From positions 62,001 to 126,000 of the forward strand of contig NZ_JADIKE010000028.1 in assembly GCF_016904955.1 (NCBI RefSeq): 64,000 bases of DNA. The letters run 5' to 3'. The notes below the pieces were generated by a model that did not search any database, was not told the origin of the DNA, and was given only the letters and a program-made list of their open reading frames with translations. How positions within the stretch are numbered: the first letter of the stretch is position 1; each line of letters begins with the position of its first letter. The position numbers and the translations under genes were made by a program. Positions 1 through 9,837 of this stretch are shown here, piece after piece. This DNA is from Dyella flava (GTDB lineage Bacteria > Pseudomonadota > Gammaproteobacteria > Xanthomonadales > Rhodanobacteraceae).

Positions 1-1346
1 TATATGAGCGCCCACATCACCGTCTCGTGCAGATGCTTGCGCGTCGGAACAAGCGCCGCTGGTACAACGAATTTGTTGCGTTGCGTGACGTATCCTTTAG
101 CGTGCCGCATGGCGAGACACTGGGTATCGTCGGACGTAACGGATCGGGTAAGTCCACTTTGTTGCAGATAATTTGCGGTACGCAAACTCCTACTGCGGGC
201 GAAGTTAACGTTAATGGACGCGTTGCTGCGTTGTTGGAACTTGGCTCCGGATTCAATCCGGAATTTACGGGTCGTGAAAACGTCTACCTGAACGGCATTG
301 TTCTCGGCCTGGAACGCAAGGAGATTGATGATCGCTTCGATCTGATTGCTTCTTTCGCCGAGATCGGCGATTTCATGGAGCGGCCTGTTCGCACGTATTC
401 CAGCGGTATGTATGTGAGACTTGCATTCGCTGTGGCGATCAATGTGTCACCTGATATTCTGATTGTCGACGAGGCTCTGTCCGTCGGTGATGAAGCTTTT
501 CAACGCAAGTGTTTTGCCCGCATCAATAAGATTCGCGAAAGTGGTGCAACGATACTTTTTGTTTCTCACTCCGCGAGTACCGTCGTGGAATTATGTGATC
601 GTGCGATTTTGCTCGATGCTGGCGAGCTGCTGGCTATTGACACTCCCAAGTATGTCGTTTCGCGCTACCAGAAGCTGCTTTATTCGCCCGCGGACAAAGT
701 GGCGTCAATACGGGACGCGATCAGGAACGAATCGAACTCGAATTCGGCACCGACAGATGCTGCAATAACCAACTTGTCAGATTCCGAGCAGGATGGACAA
801 GCAGGTTCCGTTTCGCGCGATGTGAACGAGAGCGGTGAGAGGGCCTACTTTGAAGAGGGGCTTGTTCCCAAGAGTACCTTCCGATATGAAGCAGCCGGTG
901 CCAGCATCCAGGACCCACATATCGAAACCCTGAGTGGCAAAAGAGTTAATGTGCTGGAAGCGGGGGTGGAGTATGAGTATGTCTACACCACTTCATTCGA
1001 GCGTGCAGCAACGAATGTCCGCTATGGCATGCTGATTAAGACCATTACTGGTCTGGAGCTCGCAGGCTCCGTCACGTCGTGGTCTGGAGAGGGGGTGCCT
1101 TATGTTGAAGCGGGGACGCTCGTTGAAGTCAGGTTCCGGTTTCCCTGCATGTTCGCGTCAGGTACGTATTTCTTGAATGCCGGGGTCCAGGGCTGTATAG
1201 GCGAGGAAGAGATTTACCTCGATCGCTGGCTGGATGTCGCGATGTTCAAAGTTATTCACGAGCCAGGAAAGCTCGGTACCACGATCATTGATTTGAACAT
1301 AGTGCCCGAAATTAGTGTGCATCACACTTCTATGGCCCATACATGA
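1..1346 (+). CDS. wzt: Polysaccharide ABC transporter ATPase (Wzt-like), 5' end outside window
   Basis: ATPase subunit that, with a Wzm-type permease (not in the window), would export a finished O-polysaccharide across the inner membrane. The frame is open from base 3, and the residues before the first internal start (YERPHHRLVQML) match the usual Wzt N-terminus, so the gene begins upstream of the window and only a short piece is missing. Visible motifs are Walker A (GRNGSGKST, about 132-157), signature YSSGM (about 397-411), Walker B (ILIVDEAL, about 456-478) and the H-loop FVSHS. After a low-complexity linker a C-terminal domain of about 140 residues (890-1310) resembles Wzt_C, which in characterised systems recognises the terminal modification of the glycan. 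The stop overlaps the next start as ATGA, so the two genes are probably translationally coupled. Confidence 0.92.
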   Translation, partial: YERPHHRLVQMLARRNKRRWYNEFVALRDVSFSVPHGETLGIVGRNGSGKSTLLQIICGTQTPTAGEVNVNGRVAALLELGSGFNPEFTGRENVYLNGIVLGLERKEIDDRFDLIASFAEIGDFMERPVRTYSSGMYVRLAFAVAINVSPDILIVDEALSVGDEAFQRKCFARINKIRESGATILFVSHSASTVVELCDRAILLDAGELLAIDTPKYVVSRYQKLLYSPADKVASIRDAIRNESNSNSAPTDAAITNLSDSEQDGQAGSVSRDVNESGERAYFEEGLVPKSTFRYEAAGASIQDPHIETLSGKRVNVLEAGVEYEYVYTTSFERAATNVRYGMLIKTITGLELAGSVTSWSGEGVPYVEAGTLVEVRFRFPCMFASGTYFLNAGVQGCIGEEEIYLDRWLDVAMFKVIHEPGKLGTTIIDLNIVPEISVHHTSMAHT

Positions 1347-4300
1347 CTGTAGCGCAAGACCAACCACGCAAAGTTCTCTTCGTGCTCGGCATGCATCGCA
1401 GCGGAACGTCCGCAGCGACGCGTGTCGTGAATTTGCTCGGTGCAGAACTTGGTTCCAATCTCGTCACGCCGGGTCCCGACAACCCGGATGGTTTCTGGGA
1501 GCACGCGGACGCCGTATCAATTAATGAAGACCTGTTGAGCGGGCTCGGCAGGACTTGGTACGACATGCGTGAAATGCCGAAGGGCTGGCTGCAGCACAAG
1601 GCCGCCGAACAAGCTTTGAGTCGGATGACGGCGCTCATCCAGGCAGACTTCAATGGGTGTTCCTTGGTTGCGATGAAGGATCCCCGGATGTGCCTGACGG
1701 CGCCCTTATGGATTAAAGCATTTCAATCCCTGGGGTTTGAGATTGCCTGTCTTTTTGTGATTCGCCACCCCAACGAGGTTGCGAAATCATTACATGCGCG
1801 CAACCAGTGGACTAAAGAACCACTGTTCCTCATGTGGGTTCAGTATGTCCTGGCTGCCGCTGCTGCAACCACGCATCTCCCAAGATCAATGGTGACATTT
1901 GACCAGCTCCTTTTGGACTGGGAAGGCACGATGCAGAGGGTTGCCTCTGACTTGTCCATCAAATGGCCAAATGACGTCACAAGTGTTGCAGCGCAAGTCA
2001 ATGCGTTCCTGAACAAGGGGCGTCGACATCATGTTGCGAAACATGATGCTGAAGCGTTGGGGTTTGCCGGAGGCATGCCGGAATTTGCTGCGCAGCTGTA
2101 TTCGACTTGTCTGGCTATCGCCAATAGCGGGGTGAATTGGAGTGAATTGAACGGTCTTGAATATCGTTTCAATGAAATTTCGAATCTCTTTGCAGCACAC
2201 GTAGACGATCTTTTGACGCTTCGCTGGGACGCCGAAGGAAAGGCCCAGCACATGGCTTACGTAGAAGATACGGCCAGGCAGCTGCGTGAAAAAGTCGCCA
2301 GCTTACAGTCTGATCTCAGTCAGAAAGAAGGTGAGATAAAGAGTTTTACAGATCAGCTTGCACGCAAGGAAGCCGAAATGACCGCAATCTTAACATCGAC
2401 AAGTTGGCGAGTTACGGCGCCGCTTCGTTGGCTGCGTAGAGCGCTGCGTATCAAAGGCTCGAAGAGCCGGCTGGGGCGCGCCGCACGTGTTGCGTATCAC
2501 AAGATTCCACTTTCGAATTCAAGACGACTCGCATTGAAGAGGGTCTTGTTTCAAGTGGGTGGGGTATTTGTCAAGAACACTGCGACTTATCGGGCTTGGC
2601 TCGCCCACGAGCAATCAGCGAGCGGGATGAATCAGGCGATAGGACGTGGCGGTCGAAGCGCTTTTCAGAATCGGCAAAAATCGGTTGGAGCCAAGCAGGC
2701 GGCGGCGTGGAGCGTGGTTGGCGACCTATATCAAATGTCTGCTGGTGCTCAGCAGGCAGATTATGTCGCGATGGATGATCAGCCCGTTGATGTTTGTAGC
2801 CTCGACGTTCGTGCGATTGCGTTTTATTTGCCGCAATTTCATCCGATCCCTGAAAATGATGCGTGGTGGGGTAGGGGCTTTACGGAATGGACCAATGTGT
2901 CCAAGGCTGTTCCGCAATTTGTCGGCCATTATCAGCCGCACCTTCCCGGAGAACTCGGTTTTTATGACTTGCGCGTGGTGGAGGTCATGCGTCGTCAGGT
3001 TGAGTTAGCCAAGCATTATGGAGTTCAAGGTTTTTGTTTCCATTATTACTGGTTTGCCGGAACGCGTTTGCTCGATCGGCCTCTTCAGCAGTTTTTGGAT
3101 AACAAGGATATCGACTTTCCATTTTGCATCTGCTGGGCAAACGAAAACTGGACGCGGCGATGGGACGGCCTCGATCAAGAGATGCTGATCTCGCAGAACT
3201 ATTCACCCGAAGACGACATGGCATTCATTGCTTCGCTTGAGCCGCTGTTGCGCGATGCACGCTATATTCGGGTAGATGGGCGCCCACTTGTCGTTCTTTA
3301 CCGGCCGTCAATTTTGCCTGACGCGGCAGCGACGATAGCTCGATGGAGAGAGTACTGCCGCAATGTGGGAATAGGAGAGCTGTTCATTGCCATGGTGCAG
3401 TTCGATGTGGAGGATCCGCGTCAGTTTGGTTTCGATGCCGCCATTGAGTTTCCCCCGCATAAACTTGCGCGCGACTTGAGCCCCATCAATGGATCACTCG
3501 AGATCGTTAATCCTGACTATGCTGGCCAGGTTATCGACTACGCCAGCATCGTCGAGCGCGCACGCAAGATGGGCAAGGTGGAATACAGCATGTTCCGGGG
3601 CGTTTTCCCGTCCTGGGATAATGAGGCCCGTAAGCCGGGTCGTGGTTATACATTCGCCAATGCGACTCCTCGCCGCTATCGGGAGTGGCTCAATTTCGCA
3701 GTGGATTATGCGCGGCGACATCCTGTGAAAGGTGAGCGCATTGTTTTTATCAATGCGTGGAATGAGTGGGCTGAAGGCGCACACCTGGAGCCGGATCGCC
3801 GTTACGGCTACGCGTATCTCAAACAGACACGTGCTGCTCTGCTAAGTCACGCTGGCGAAGCAGGCGTCGAGAATCGCGTGGTGGTGGTCTCTCATGACGC
3901 TCATCCGCATGGGGCTCAATATCTCGCGCTTCACCTCGTCCGAGAGCTTCATCAAAGCATGGGCCTTGAGGTAGAGGTGCTACTGCTGGGGGGCGGGCGC
4001 CTCGTTCAAGAATTTGAGGCCATGGCGCCAGTCCATAAACTGTATGGCGATGGTTGCGACATCGAGAGGGTGGCAAACGATTTACACACGCGTGGTTTCG
4101 GCGCAGTTATTGCTAATACGGCGGTTTCAGGCAAGATTGTGGGTAAGCTGCACGAGGCCGGCTTAAAAGTGCTCTCGCTTGTGCATGAATTACCCGGCGT
4201 AATCAGAGACTACGGCTTACAGGAAGCCGTACGCGAAATGAGCGTCTATGCTGAGCACATCGTTGTGCCGGCTGCCGTTGTAGGTAAAGGACTTGGTGAA

Positions 4301-5845
4301 TTCGTCAATTCGCAAGACCTAAAGAACAAGCTGGTCACACGCCCGCAGGGCATGTTCACGCGCAGCAGATATAGGGGCTGCACGGACCTTTCAGAAGCGC
4401 GGCTTAAGTTACGCAAGCGTCTTTCATTGAGTGCAAATGCAAAGATCGTCTTGTCCGTAGGTTACGCGGATCGGCGAAAGGGTGTGGATCTTCTCGCGCA
4501 GTCAGCGATTTTCTGCATGGCTTCCGAGCCGGACTTGCACTTTGTTTGGGTCGGCCATCACGACTCGAATACTGTCGCGGGCGCGCTGGCTGCATTGCGC
4601 GCCGCGGGTTATGAGTCTCGATTCCATTTCGTAGGCATGGATTTTGAGACGGATGATTATTATGCAGGGGCGGATGTTTATGCGCTGACGTCACGCGAAG
4701 ACCCGTTTCCCTCGGTCGTGCTGGAAAGTCTTTCGGTTGGTACTCCGGTGGTCGCATTCGCAGGAACCGGTGGCGCGGCCGACTTGATCCAGCAAGATGG
4801 CGGTGGCATTTGCGTCCCTGCATTCGACGCTGCGGCTTATGCGCAGGCGCTGCTCAACATCCTTCGCAATCCCGTATTGCGGAGCGAACTGGGTGCTACT
4901 GGCGTGAAGTTGGTCGATTCGTCCTTTTCGTTCCGGTCGTACGTGATGGATCTTCTCGCGCTCGCCGACATGGATATTCCGCGAGTGTCTGTTGTCGTGC
5001 CCAACTACAATTACGCCCGCTACATGCAGAAGCGGCTTGCAACGATTTCCCATCAGACGGTGCCCGTATACGAAATCATCGTGCTCGACGATGCATCGTT
5101 CGATGACAGCCTTAGTACGTTGCAAGACCTCAGGAGCAAAATTCACCCGGAGCCGCAGATCATCAGGAATCAAGTCAATAGCGGTTCTGTATTCCGGCAA
5201 TGGTTGAAAGGCGTGGAGCTGGCCAAGGGTGACTATGTCTGGATCGCCGAGGCCGATGATCTTTGTAAGCCGAACTTCTTGAGGCGACTGACGCGCCTTC
5301 TGCAGTCGCACCCCGAAGTGGTACTCGGATACACGCAATCGGAACAGATCGATGAGTCGGGCAAAGTGCTGTCGCCCAATTATTTCGGCTATACGGACGA
5401 TTTGAATCTGGCGCGCTGGTCCGAGAGTTACCTCGCAGATGGCGTGGATGAAGTGACCGCCGGTCTGGCCGTGAAAAACACCTTGCCGAATGTGAGTGCG
5501 GTGTTGTTTAGGAGGGAGGCTCTGCTTGAGGTGCTACGGAACAATATCGAAGATATTGCCAGTTATCGCATCGCAGGCGATTGGCTGGTTTATCTGCTGA
5601 TGCTGAAGAAGGGTAAGTTGGTGTACGACGCGAGCCCGTGCAATCAGCACCGCCGGCACTCCCGCAGCGTAACACTCGGGTCGGTGGCGGAGCAGCATTA
5701 TCAGGAAGTGGTGCGAGTTCAGCGCGCGGCGGAGGAGTTGTTCGAACTGGACGAGACGACCAAAGATGCCGCACGCGTTTATGCACGCAAGCTGCGGTCA
5801 TCCCTGGGGCTGCCCGATGCCAACACTGCGACGTCTGACACATGA
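1343..5845 (+). CDS. Four-domain glycan enzyme: sulfotransferase-like, WbsX-like, GT4, GT2
   Basis: A 1500-residue cytoplasmic polypeptide with four recognisable parts. Residues 1 to about 220 look like a sulfotransferase: the P-loop-like GMHRSGTS near residue 13 fits a 5'-phosphosulfate-binding loop. Residues about 300-350 are charged and predicted coiled coil. Residues about 489-828 are a WbsX-type glycosyltransferase domain (FYLPQFHPIPENDAWW, then NAWNEWAEGAHLEP). Residues about 844-1210 are a GT4 fold with the C-terminal EDPFPSVVLESLSVGTPVV signature. Residues about 1214-1480 are a GT2 fold (SVVVPNYNYARYM, acidic EADD). It overlaps wzt and the next epimerase by ATGA at both ends. Inference: it adds and possibly sulfates several residues of one glycan. 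Substrates cannot be read from sequence. Confidence 0.85.
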   Translation: MTVAQDQPRKVLFVLGMHRSGTSAATRVVNLLGAELGSNLVTPGPDNPDGFWEHADAVSINEDLLSGLGRTWYDMREMPKGWLQHKAAEQALSRMTALIQADFNGCSLVAMKDPRMCLTAPLWIKAFQSLGFEIACLFVIRHPNEVAKSLHARNQWTKEPLFLMWVQYVLAAAAATTHLPRSMVTFDQLLLDWEGTMQRVASDLSIKWPNDVTSVAAQVNAFLNKGRRHHVAKHDAEALGFAGGMPEFAAQLYSTCLAIANSGVNWSELNGLEYRFNEISNLFAAHVDDLLTLRWDAEGKAQHMAYVEDTARQLREKVASLQSDLSQKEGEIKSFTDQLARKEAEMTAILTSTSWRVTAPLRWLRRALRIKGSKSRLGRAARVAYHKIPLSNSRRLALKRVLFQVGGVFVKNTATYRAWLAHEQSASGMNQAIGRGGRSAFQNRQKSVGAKQAAAWSVVGDLYQMSAGAQQADYVAMDDQPVDVCSLDVRAIAFYLPQFHPIPENDAWWGRGFTEWTNVSKAVPQFVGHYQPHLPGELGFYDLRVVEVMRRQVELAKHYGVQGFCFHYYWFAGTRLLDRPLQQFLDNKDIDFPFCICWANENWTRRWDGLDQEMLISQNYSPEDDMAFIASLEPLLRDARYIRVDGRPLVVLYRPSILPDAAATIARWREYCRNVGIGELFIAMVQFDVEDPRQFGFDAAIEFPPHKLARDLSPINGSLEIVNPDYAGQVIDYASIVERARKMGKVEYSMFRGVFPSWDNEARKPGRGYTFANATPRRYREWLNFAVDYARRHPVKGERIVFINAWNEWAEGAHLEPDRRYGYAYLKQTRAALLSHAGEAGVENRVVVVSHDAHPHGAQYLALHLVRELHQSMGLEVEVLLLGGGRLVQEFEAMAPVHKLYGDGCDIERVANDLHTRGFGAVIANTAVSGKIVGKLHEAGLKVLSLVHELPGVIRDYGLQEAVREMSVYAEHIVVPAAVVGKGLGEFVNSQDLKNKLVTRPQGMFTRSRYRGCTDLSEARLKLRKRLSLSANAKIVLSVGYADRRKGVDLLAQSAIFCMASEPDLHFVWVGHHDSNTVAGALAALRAAGYESRFHFVGMDFETDDYYAGADVYALTSREDPFPSVVLESLSVGTPVVAFAGTGGAADLIQQDGGGICVPAFDAAAYAQALLNILRNPVLRSELGATGVKLVDSSFSFRSYVMDLLALADMDIPRVSVVVPNYNYARYMQKRLATISHQTVPVYEIIVLDDASFDDSLSTLQDLRSKIHPEPQIIRNQVNSGSVFRQWLKGVELAKGDYVWIAEADDLCKPNFLRRLTRLLQSHPEVVLGYTQSEQIDESGKVLSPNYFGYTDDLNLARWSESYLADGVDEVTAGLAVKNTLPNVSAVLFRREALLEVLRNNIEDIASYRIAGDWLVYLLMLKKGKLVYDASPCNQHRRHSRSVTLGSVAEQHYQEVVRVQRAAEELFELDETTKDAARVYARKLRSSLGLPDANTATSDT

Positions 5846-6756
5846 GCGTATTGATTATCGGCGGCAACGGGTTCCTGGGGTCGAACCTAGTCAGCAGATT
5901 GCGCGAAACGGGACGTCAAGTCAGGGTGCTTGATCGTTTGCCGCAACGCCCCGATTTCGATTGGCGCGGTATTGACTATCGTATGGGCGGCCTCGACACC
6001 ACCGAGTTGCTGGTTGATGTGCTTGATGGCATTGAAGTCGTCTACCACCTGGCTAGTACGACGGTCCCGGGTACGTCGAACCAGGATCCAGTGTTTGACG
6101 TCACCAGCAACATCGTCGGCAGCCTCAACCTGATTGCCGCCATGTCGAAGGTTGGGACGCGGCGCATCGTGTTCTTCTCGTCGGGCGGCACTGTCTATGG
6201 TGTCCCCCAGAGCCTTCCGGTGACGGAAAGTCATGTCCTGAGGCCTATATCCTCGTATGGCGTCACCAAGGTCGCCATCGAAAACTATCTGCTTATGTAT
6301 CAGCAGATGGGAACGCTCGATCCATTGATTCTCCGGCCGTCAAATCCCTATGGGCCACGGCAATCCACGGCTGGTATTCAGGGGGCTGTCGGAGCGTTTC
6401 TGGGCAAAGCGCGTCAGGGGCAGGCAGTGACCATTTGGGGTGACGGCGAGACGGTTCGCGACTACATATATGTTGATGATCTCATTGCGCTGGCTATCAA
6501 GGCTGGCTTGAGCAATGCATGCGGCGTTTACAACGCAGGTACTGGAATCGGATTGTCGCTCAACGAAATCTGCGCTTTGGTAAGGGAGATCACCGAAACG
6601 GAGTTACCCGTGGAATACTTGCCGGCGCGAAAGTTCGATGTGCCCAAGATTGTCCTGGATATATCTGCTGCGCAACGGCGATTTGACTGGGCCCCTGGTG
6701 TCTCGCTGCAAGAAGGACTCGCTCGAACCTGGGACTCCCTTCGTACGACTGCGTGA
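5842..6756 (+). CDS. NAD-dependent sugar epimerase/dehydratase
   Basis: Extended short-chain dehydrogenase of 304 residues acting on nucleotide sugars. The N-terminal Rossmann loop reads GGNGFLGSNL (residues 6-15), the catalytic Ser region is FFSSGGTVYG and the Tyr-Lys pair is in SSYGVTK near residue 137. It resembles UDP-glucose/GDP-sugar 4-epimerases and reductases, but the exact sugar cannot be assigned. The start overlaps the preceding stop (ATGA), making it the third gene of a wzt-led operon. It is the last plus-strand gene before a convergent galE. Confidence 0.85.
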   Translation: MSVLIIGGNGFLGSNLVSRLRETGRQVRVLDRLPQRPDFDWRGIDYRMGGLDTTELLVDVLDGIEVVYHLASTTVPGTSNQDPVFDVTSNIVGSLNLIAAMSKVGTRRIVFFSSGGTVYGVPQSLPVTESHVLRPISSYGVTKVAIENYLLMYQQMGTLDPLILRPSNPYGPRQSTAGIQGAVGAFLGKARQGQAVTIWGDGETVRDYIYVDDLIALAIKAGLSNACGVYNAGTGIGLSLNEICALVREITETELPVEYLPARKFDVPKIVLDISAAQRRFDWAPGVSLQEGLARTWDSLRTTA

Positions 6757-6869
6757 AACCATGGACGGGTAATCTGTTCCACGGATTCATTGCGCGATGG
6801 CAGTTTCTACGGTGAAGGGTTTATACCGAGAGGATGGGTGGGGCGCCATTTAGATCATGTTTCCGGGAT

Positions 6870-6889
6870 CATCCATGCCGGCATGGATG
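6870..6889. repeat. Perfect 20-bp palindrome between convergent genes
   Basis: CATCCATGCC followed directly by its reverse complement, with no spacer. It lies between the convergent epimerase and galE genes. There is no T-run on either side, so it is a poor intrinsic terminator. It could be a REP-like element or a protein-binding site. I saw no second copy in this window. Confidence 0.55.
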
Positions 6890-7042
6890 GGACTCGTTCC
6901 GATCAATTCTGCCTCGTCCTTCGAAAGACATAGATGCGGCCAGTCACCTATTAGGGTGACGTTTGCGTTACTGAGCCTTCACAGGTCTGATATCGCGTGC
7001 CGCGCGCTATGACCGACTAGCTGCAATAGCGGTCGAGAGGCT

Positions 7043-8017
7043 TTAAAAGCGCGGGTTCTGATGCCAGCGCCAGGCGCTTTCAATGATTGCCTCTATCTCG
7101 GTGAAGGTCGGCGACCAATCCAGCTGTTCGCGTGCCTTTGCGTTGGAGGCCACCAATACGGGCGGGTCACCGGCACGCCGGGGCGCATATTCGAAAGGAA
7201 CACGAACGCCGGTAACGCGGCGCGCTGCCTCGATCACTTCCATTACAGTGAAGCCTCTTCCGTTGCCGAGGTTGAACTGGTGAGCACCCTCATGGTTTGC
7301 CATGAACTCGATGGCCTTCGTGTGCGCGGAGGCCAGGTCATTAACATGAATGTAGTCGCGAACGCAGGTTCCGTCTCTTGTCGCGTAGTCATGGCCAAAC
7401 ACCTTTAGCGTGTTGCGACCGTCAAGAGCGGCACGAAGTACATTCGGAATCAGGTGCGTTTCCGGTTCGTGTGATTCTCCAATCTCCCCGGATGGATCGG
7501 CCCCTGCCGCATTGAAATAGCGCAATGCCACGGAGCACAGGCCGTATGCTCGCGCGGCATCCATTAGCATGCGCTCGACCATTGCCTTGCTTGAGCCATA
7601 AGGATTGATTGGGCGGACAGGGTGGGATTCGGCGATAAGTTCGGACTCAGGGTCTCCGAAAATTGCAGCGGTAGAAGAGAACACGAGCTTATTGATCTTT
7701 GCGGCGCGCATGGCTTTCAATAAGTTCAGCGTACCGATGACATTGTTCTCGTAGTACGCATAGGGTTCGCTTACTGATTCTCCGACTAGCGATCGGGCGC
7801 AGAAGTGCACCACGGCATCGAAGTGCTGCGTCGTCAGCAGGGTTTCAAGCAACGGGACATCGAGCAAGTCTCCGACAACCAAGGAGGCCGGCTCGGCGGC
7901 CAGGGAATGGCCGGTAGAAAGGTTGTCGAACACTACGACCTGGTGGCCTGCTGCTAGAAGCATGCGCACCATGTGCGAACCGATATAGCCAGCGCCACCA
8001 CAAACCAAAACCCTCAT
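7043..8017 (-). CDS. galE: UDP-glucose 4-epimerase
   Basis: Interconverts UDP-glucose and UDP-galactose to supply galactose units for surface glycans. The protein is 324 residues, the normal GalE length. It has the NAD-binding GGAGYIGSHM at residues 7-16, the SSTAAIFG segment with the catalytic Ser/Thr, and YGSSK (Tyr-x-x-x-Lys) near residue 142. It is transcribed opposite to the wzt operon, in the same direction as the acyltransferase gene to its right (130 bp gap), with which it may share a transcript. Confidence 0.93.
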   Translation of the reverse strand: MRVLVCGGAGYIGSHMVRMLLAAGHQVVVFDNLSTGHSLAAEPASLVVGDLLDVPLLETLLTTQHFDAVVHFCARSLVGESVSEPYAYYENNVIGTLNLLKAMRAAKINKLVFSSTAAIFGDPESELIAESHPVRPINPYGSSKAMVERMLMDAARAYGLCSVALRYFNAAGADPSGEIGESHEPETHLIPNVLRAALDGRNTLKVFGHDYATRDGTCVRDYIHVNDLASAHTKAIEFMANHEGAHQFNLGNGRGFTVMEVIEAARRVTGVRVPFEYAPRRAGDPPVLVASNAKAREQLDWSPTFTEIEAIIESAWRWHQNPRF

Positions 8018-8147
8018 GCTGCTACCCCACTGATCCAGTGGCTGAATTATAGTCGGGGTCGGCGATCGCGCCTAACCGAGCACTATCGTCGACGTCCCGT
8101 TGAGGCTTTCAAATCTTCGTGGTGGCTTTGCGTAAGATTCCGGCAGC

Positions 8148-9371
8148 TCAACTCTGGGATTCACGTGATGCGGATGCTCGGTCTTGCGGTGCCCTTATGA
8201 AATTGCCTGCTTCGCGCCGCGAATGTTTTGCTTCAACGACCGCTTCCATCGATGGCGCGCGGTCACTCTTGACCAGCGCCTTGTAGACCTTTGATCCCAG
8301 CTTGATACCGGGTTTTTCAATCAACCGGAAACTGACCTCTGCGATGGGTATCAAAATCGCCAGCGTAATGGCGTAGCACAGTAACAAGTCCAACGATGTG
8401 GTTGGGATCGTTTTGTAGATCGATCGGTATACCGGTATCAAGAAGTACACGACGCTGGGGTGAATAAGGTAAAGCGAATAACTAATTTGTCCCATGTGAA
8501 CCATGAAGCGATTGACAAATAACCGCAGTGGGAAGAAGCAAAGTCCTATCGTAAGCATCGCATAAATAGGGCCCTCCCAATAAAGGCCATTTCCAAAAAT
8601 ATTCGGCAGCCAGCTATGCATCAATCCCATGAACAATAAAGCGCCGGATAACAAAATGAGCAGGCCAATCTCTGGTTTTACTTTCGTTACGCCTTCATGC
8701 AAATGTTTCTTTAAGGCAAAGAAGCAGATTGCCCCGCATGAAAAAATGGGGAGATACAGGAAGACGAATCTCTGCTGCATGGACACAACGTTTTCAGCGC
8801 TGAGCGGGGAATAAAATAGAAGCACTTGAATCAGATGCCAAAGAAGAATGCACCCGATAAATAGGCAGGCTGCGCCGTAGATGCTGCGGACCTTCGCGTA
8901 GACCAAGGGGAATACGACGTAAAACATCATTTCTACACCGATCGTCCAGCCCGCCCATGGCAACCCACTTTGCCCCTTCGGGTCCAGATTGAATATGAAG
9001 AAAATGTTTGTCAGGACGTCCTTTAGCGATGGGGTGACGCGGAACAAATGGTGGTCGCGGATAACGGTCCACAGCAGGATGACATAAAAGAGAGGCGCGA
9101 TTCGGAAAAATCTGTGGATGTAGAAGCTTAGTGTCGGTTTCTGTTTCGCTAGCCGCAAAGGCATCGTGTAAAACAGAGAAAATGCACTAATGACGAAAAA
9201 TAGTTCGACGCCAGAACCACCCATTCGGACAATGTCTTGTGCCCATGTGGGCACGGTGAGTTGCGGCACCGGGACATAGACGGTGTGATCAAGAACCACA
9301 TAAAACGCCGCTAGGCCGCGAAGCGCGTCCAGGAATTGAAGTCGTGACTTCTGAGGTGGTGTGTCTGCCAT
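8148..9371 (-). CDS. Acyltransferase 3 family membrane protein (OafA/YrhL-like)
   Basis: Integral membrane O-acyltransferase of 407 residues. The family signature is LDALRGLAAFYVVLDH at residues 14-29, which carries the conserved Arg and His of the acyltransferase_3 core. About ten hydrophobic segments follow. Known members O-acetylate LPS O-antigen, Nod factors or exopolysaccharide. The gene is clearly more AT-rich than the housekeeping genes in the right half of the window, consistent with exchange of this locus between strains. No SGNH domain is attached at the C-terminus. Upstream gene of the galE pair on the minus strand. Confidence 0.88.
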   Translation of the reverse strand: MADTPPQKSRLQFLDALRGLAAFYVVLDHTVYVPVPQLTVPTWAQDIVRMGGSGVELFFVISAFSLFYTMPLRLAKQKPTLSFYIHRFFRIAPLFYVILLWTVIRDHHLFRVTPSLKDVLTNIFFIFNLDPKGQSGLPWAGWTIGVEMMFYVVFPLVYAKVRSIYGAACLFIGCILLWHLIQVLLFYSPLSAENVVSMQQRFVFLYLPIFSCGAICFFALKKHLHEGVTKVKPEIGLLILLSGALLFMGLMHSWLPNIFGNGLYWEGPIYAMLTIGLCFFPLRLFVNRFMVHMGQISYSLYLIHPSVVYFLIPVYRSIYKTIPTTSLDLLLCYAITLAILIPIAEVSFRLIEKPGIKLGSKVYKALVKSDRAPSMEAVVEAKHSRREAGNFIRAPQDRASASRESQS

Positions 9372-9837
9372 GCTGATCCGACGGTAGAAATCTGCTGCGA
9401 GTGACCTGGATGGACAAATGTTAACAGCCTGTCCACAGGCTTTGGGAAGGGCTATTGGTAAATATGGGGAAGCACGCCAATTATCGCATCAAGTGGCCTT
9501 CGGGGCCTCGCTATTTGCACTAACGCGATGCCCGGGCGGGATTTCTCTCGTTGCGGGCACTGGGTCCGGCGACCTGCAATGGTGAAGGTGCTTGTTGTGG
9601 GGGAAAAAGGGGGCTGGAAAATTTCTTGCTTGGTGTTCGATAGCGTTCATTGAATTTCAGTTTTTTTTCCGCAGCCTGCTGCTTATAAGATTTTTTTGGC
9701 CCTACCAGTTACCCTATGCACCTGGCTCGTGGCTTTCGACCTTCGATTGCTGGAGTGCCCGTTGGGAGGCCATAATCGTAGGGTCCCCATGTGCCGGGTG
9801 ATGCTTTTGCTCGCGGGGTTGATCGCTACTCTTGGGG
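9372..9837. other. Divergent intergenic region, 466 bp
   Basis: Separates the minus-strand acyltransferase from the plus-strand membrane protein, so it should hold both promoters. It contains a small inverted repeat (AGCCTGT-CC-ACAGGCT, 9426-9441) close to the acyltransferase, and an AT-rich stretch at about 9640-9700 with an eight-T run and a TATAAG hexamer. No convincing paired -35/-10 set or gene is visible. The short open frame across 9592-9801 has no homology I recognise. Confidence 0.4.

Noticed and set aside
9592..9801. Possible 69-codon gene in the 9372-9837 gap
   Set aside because: No good ribosome site, no homology, crosses the AT-rich promoter region.
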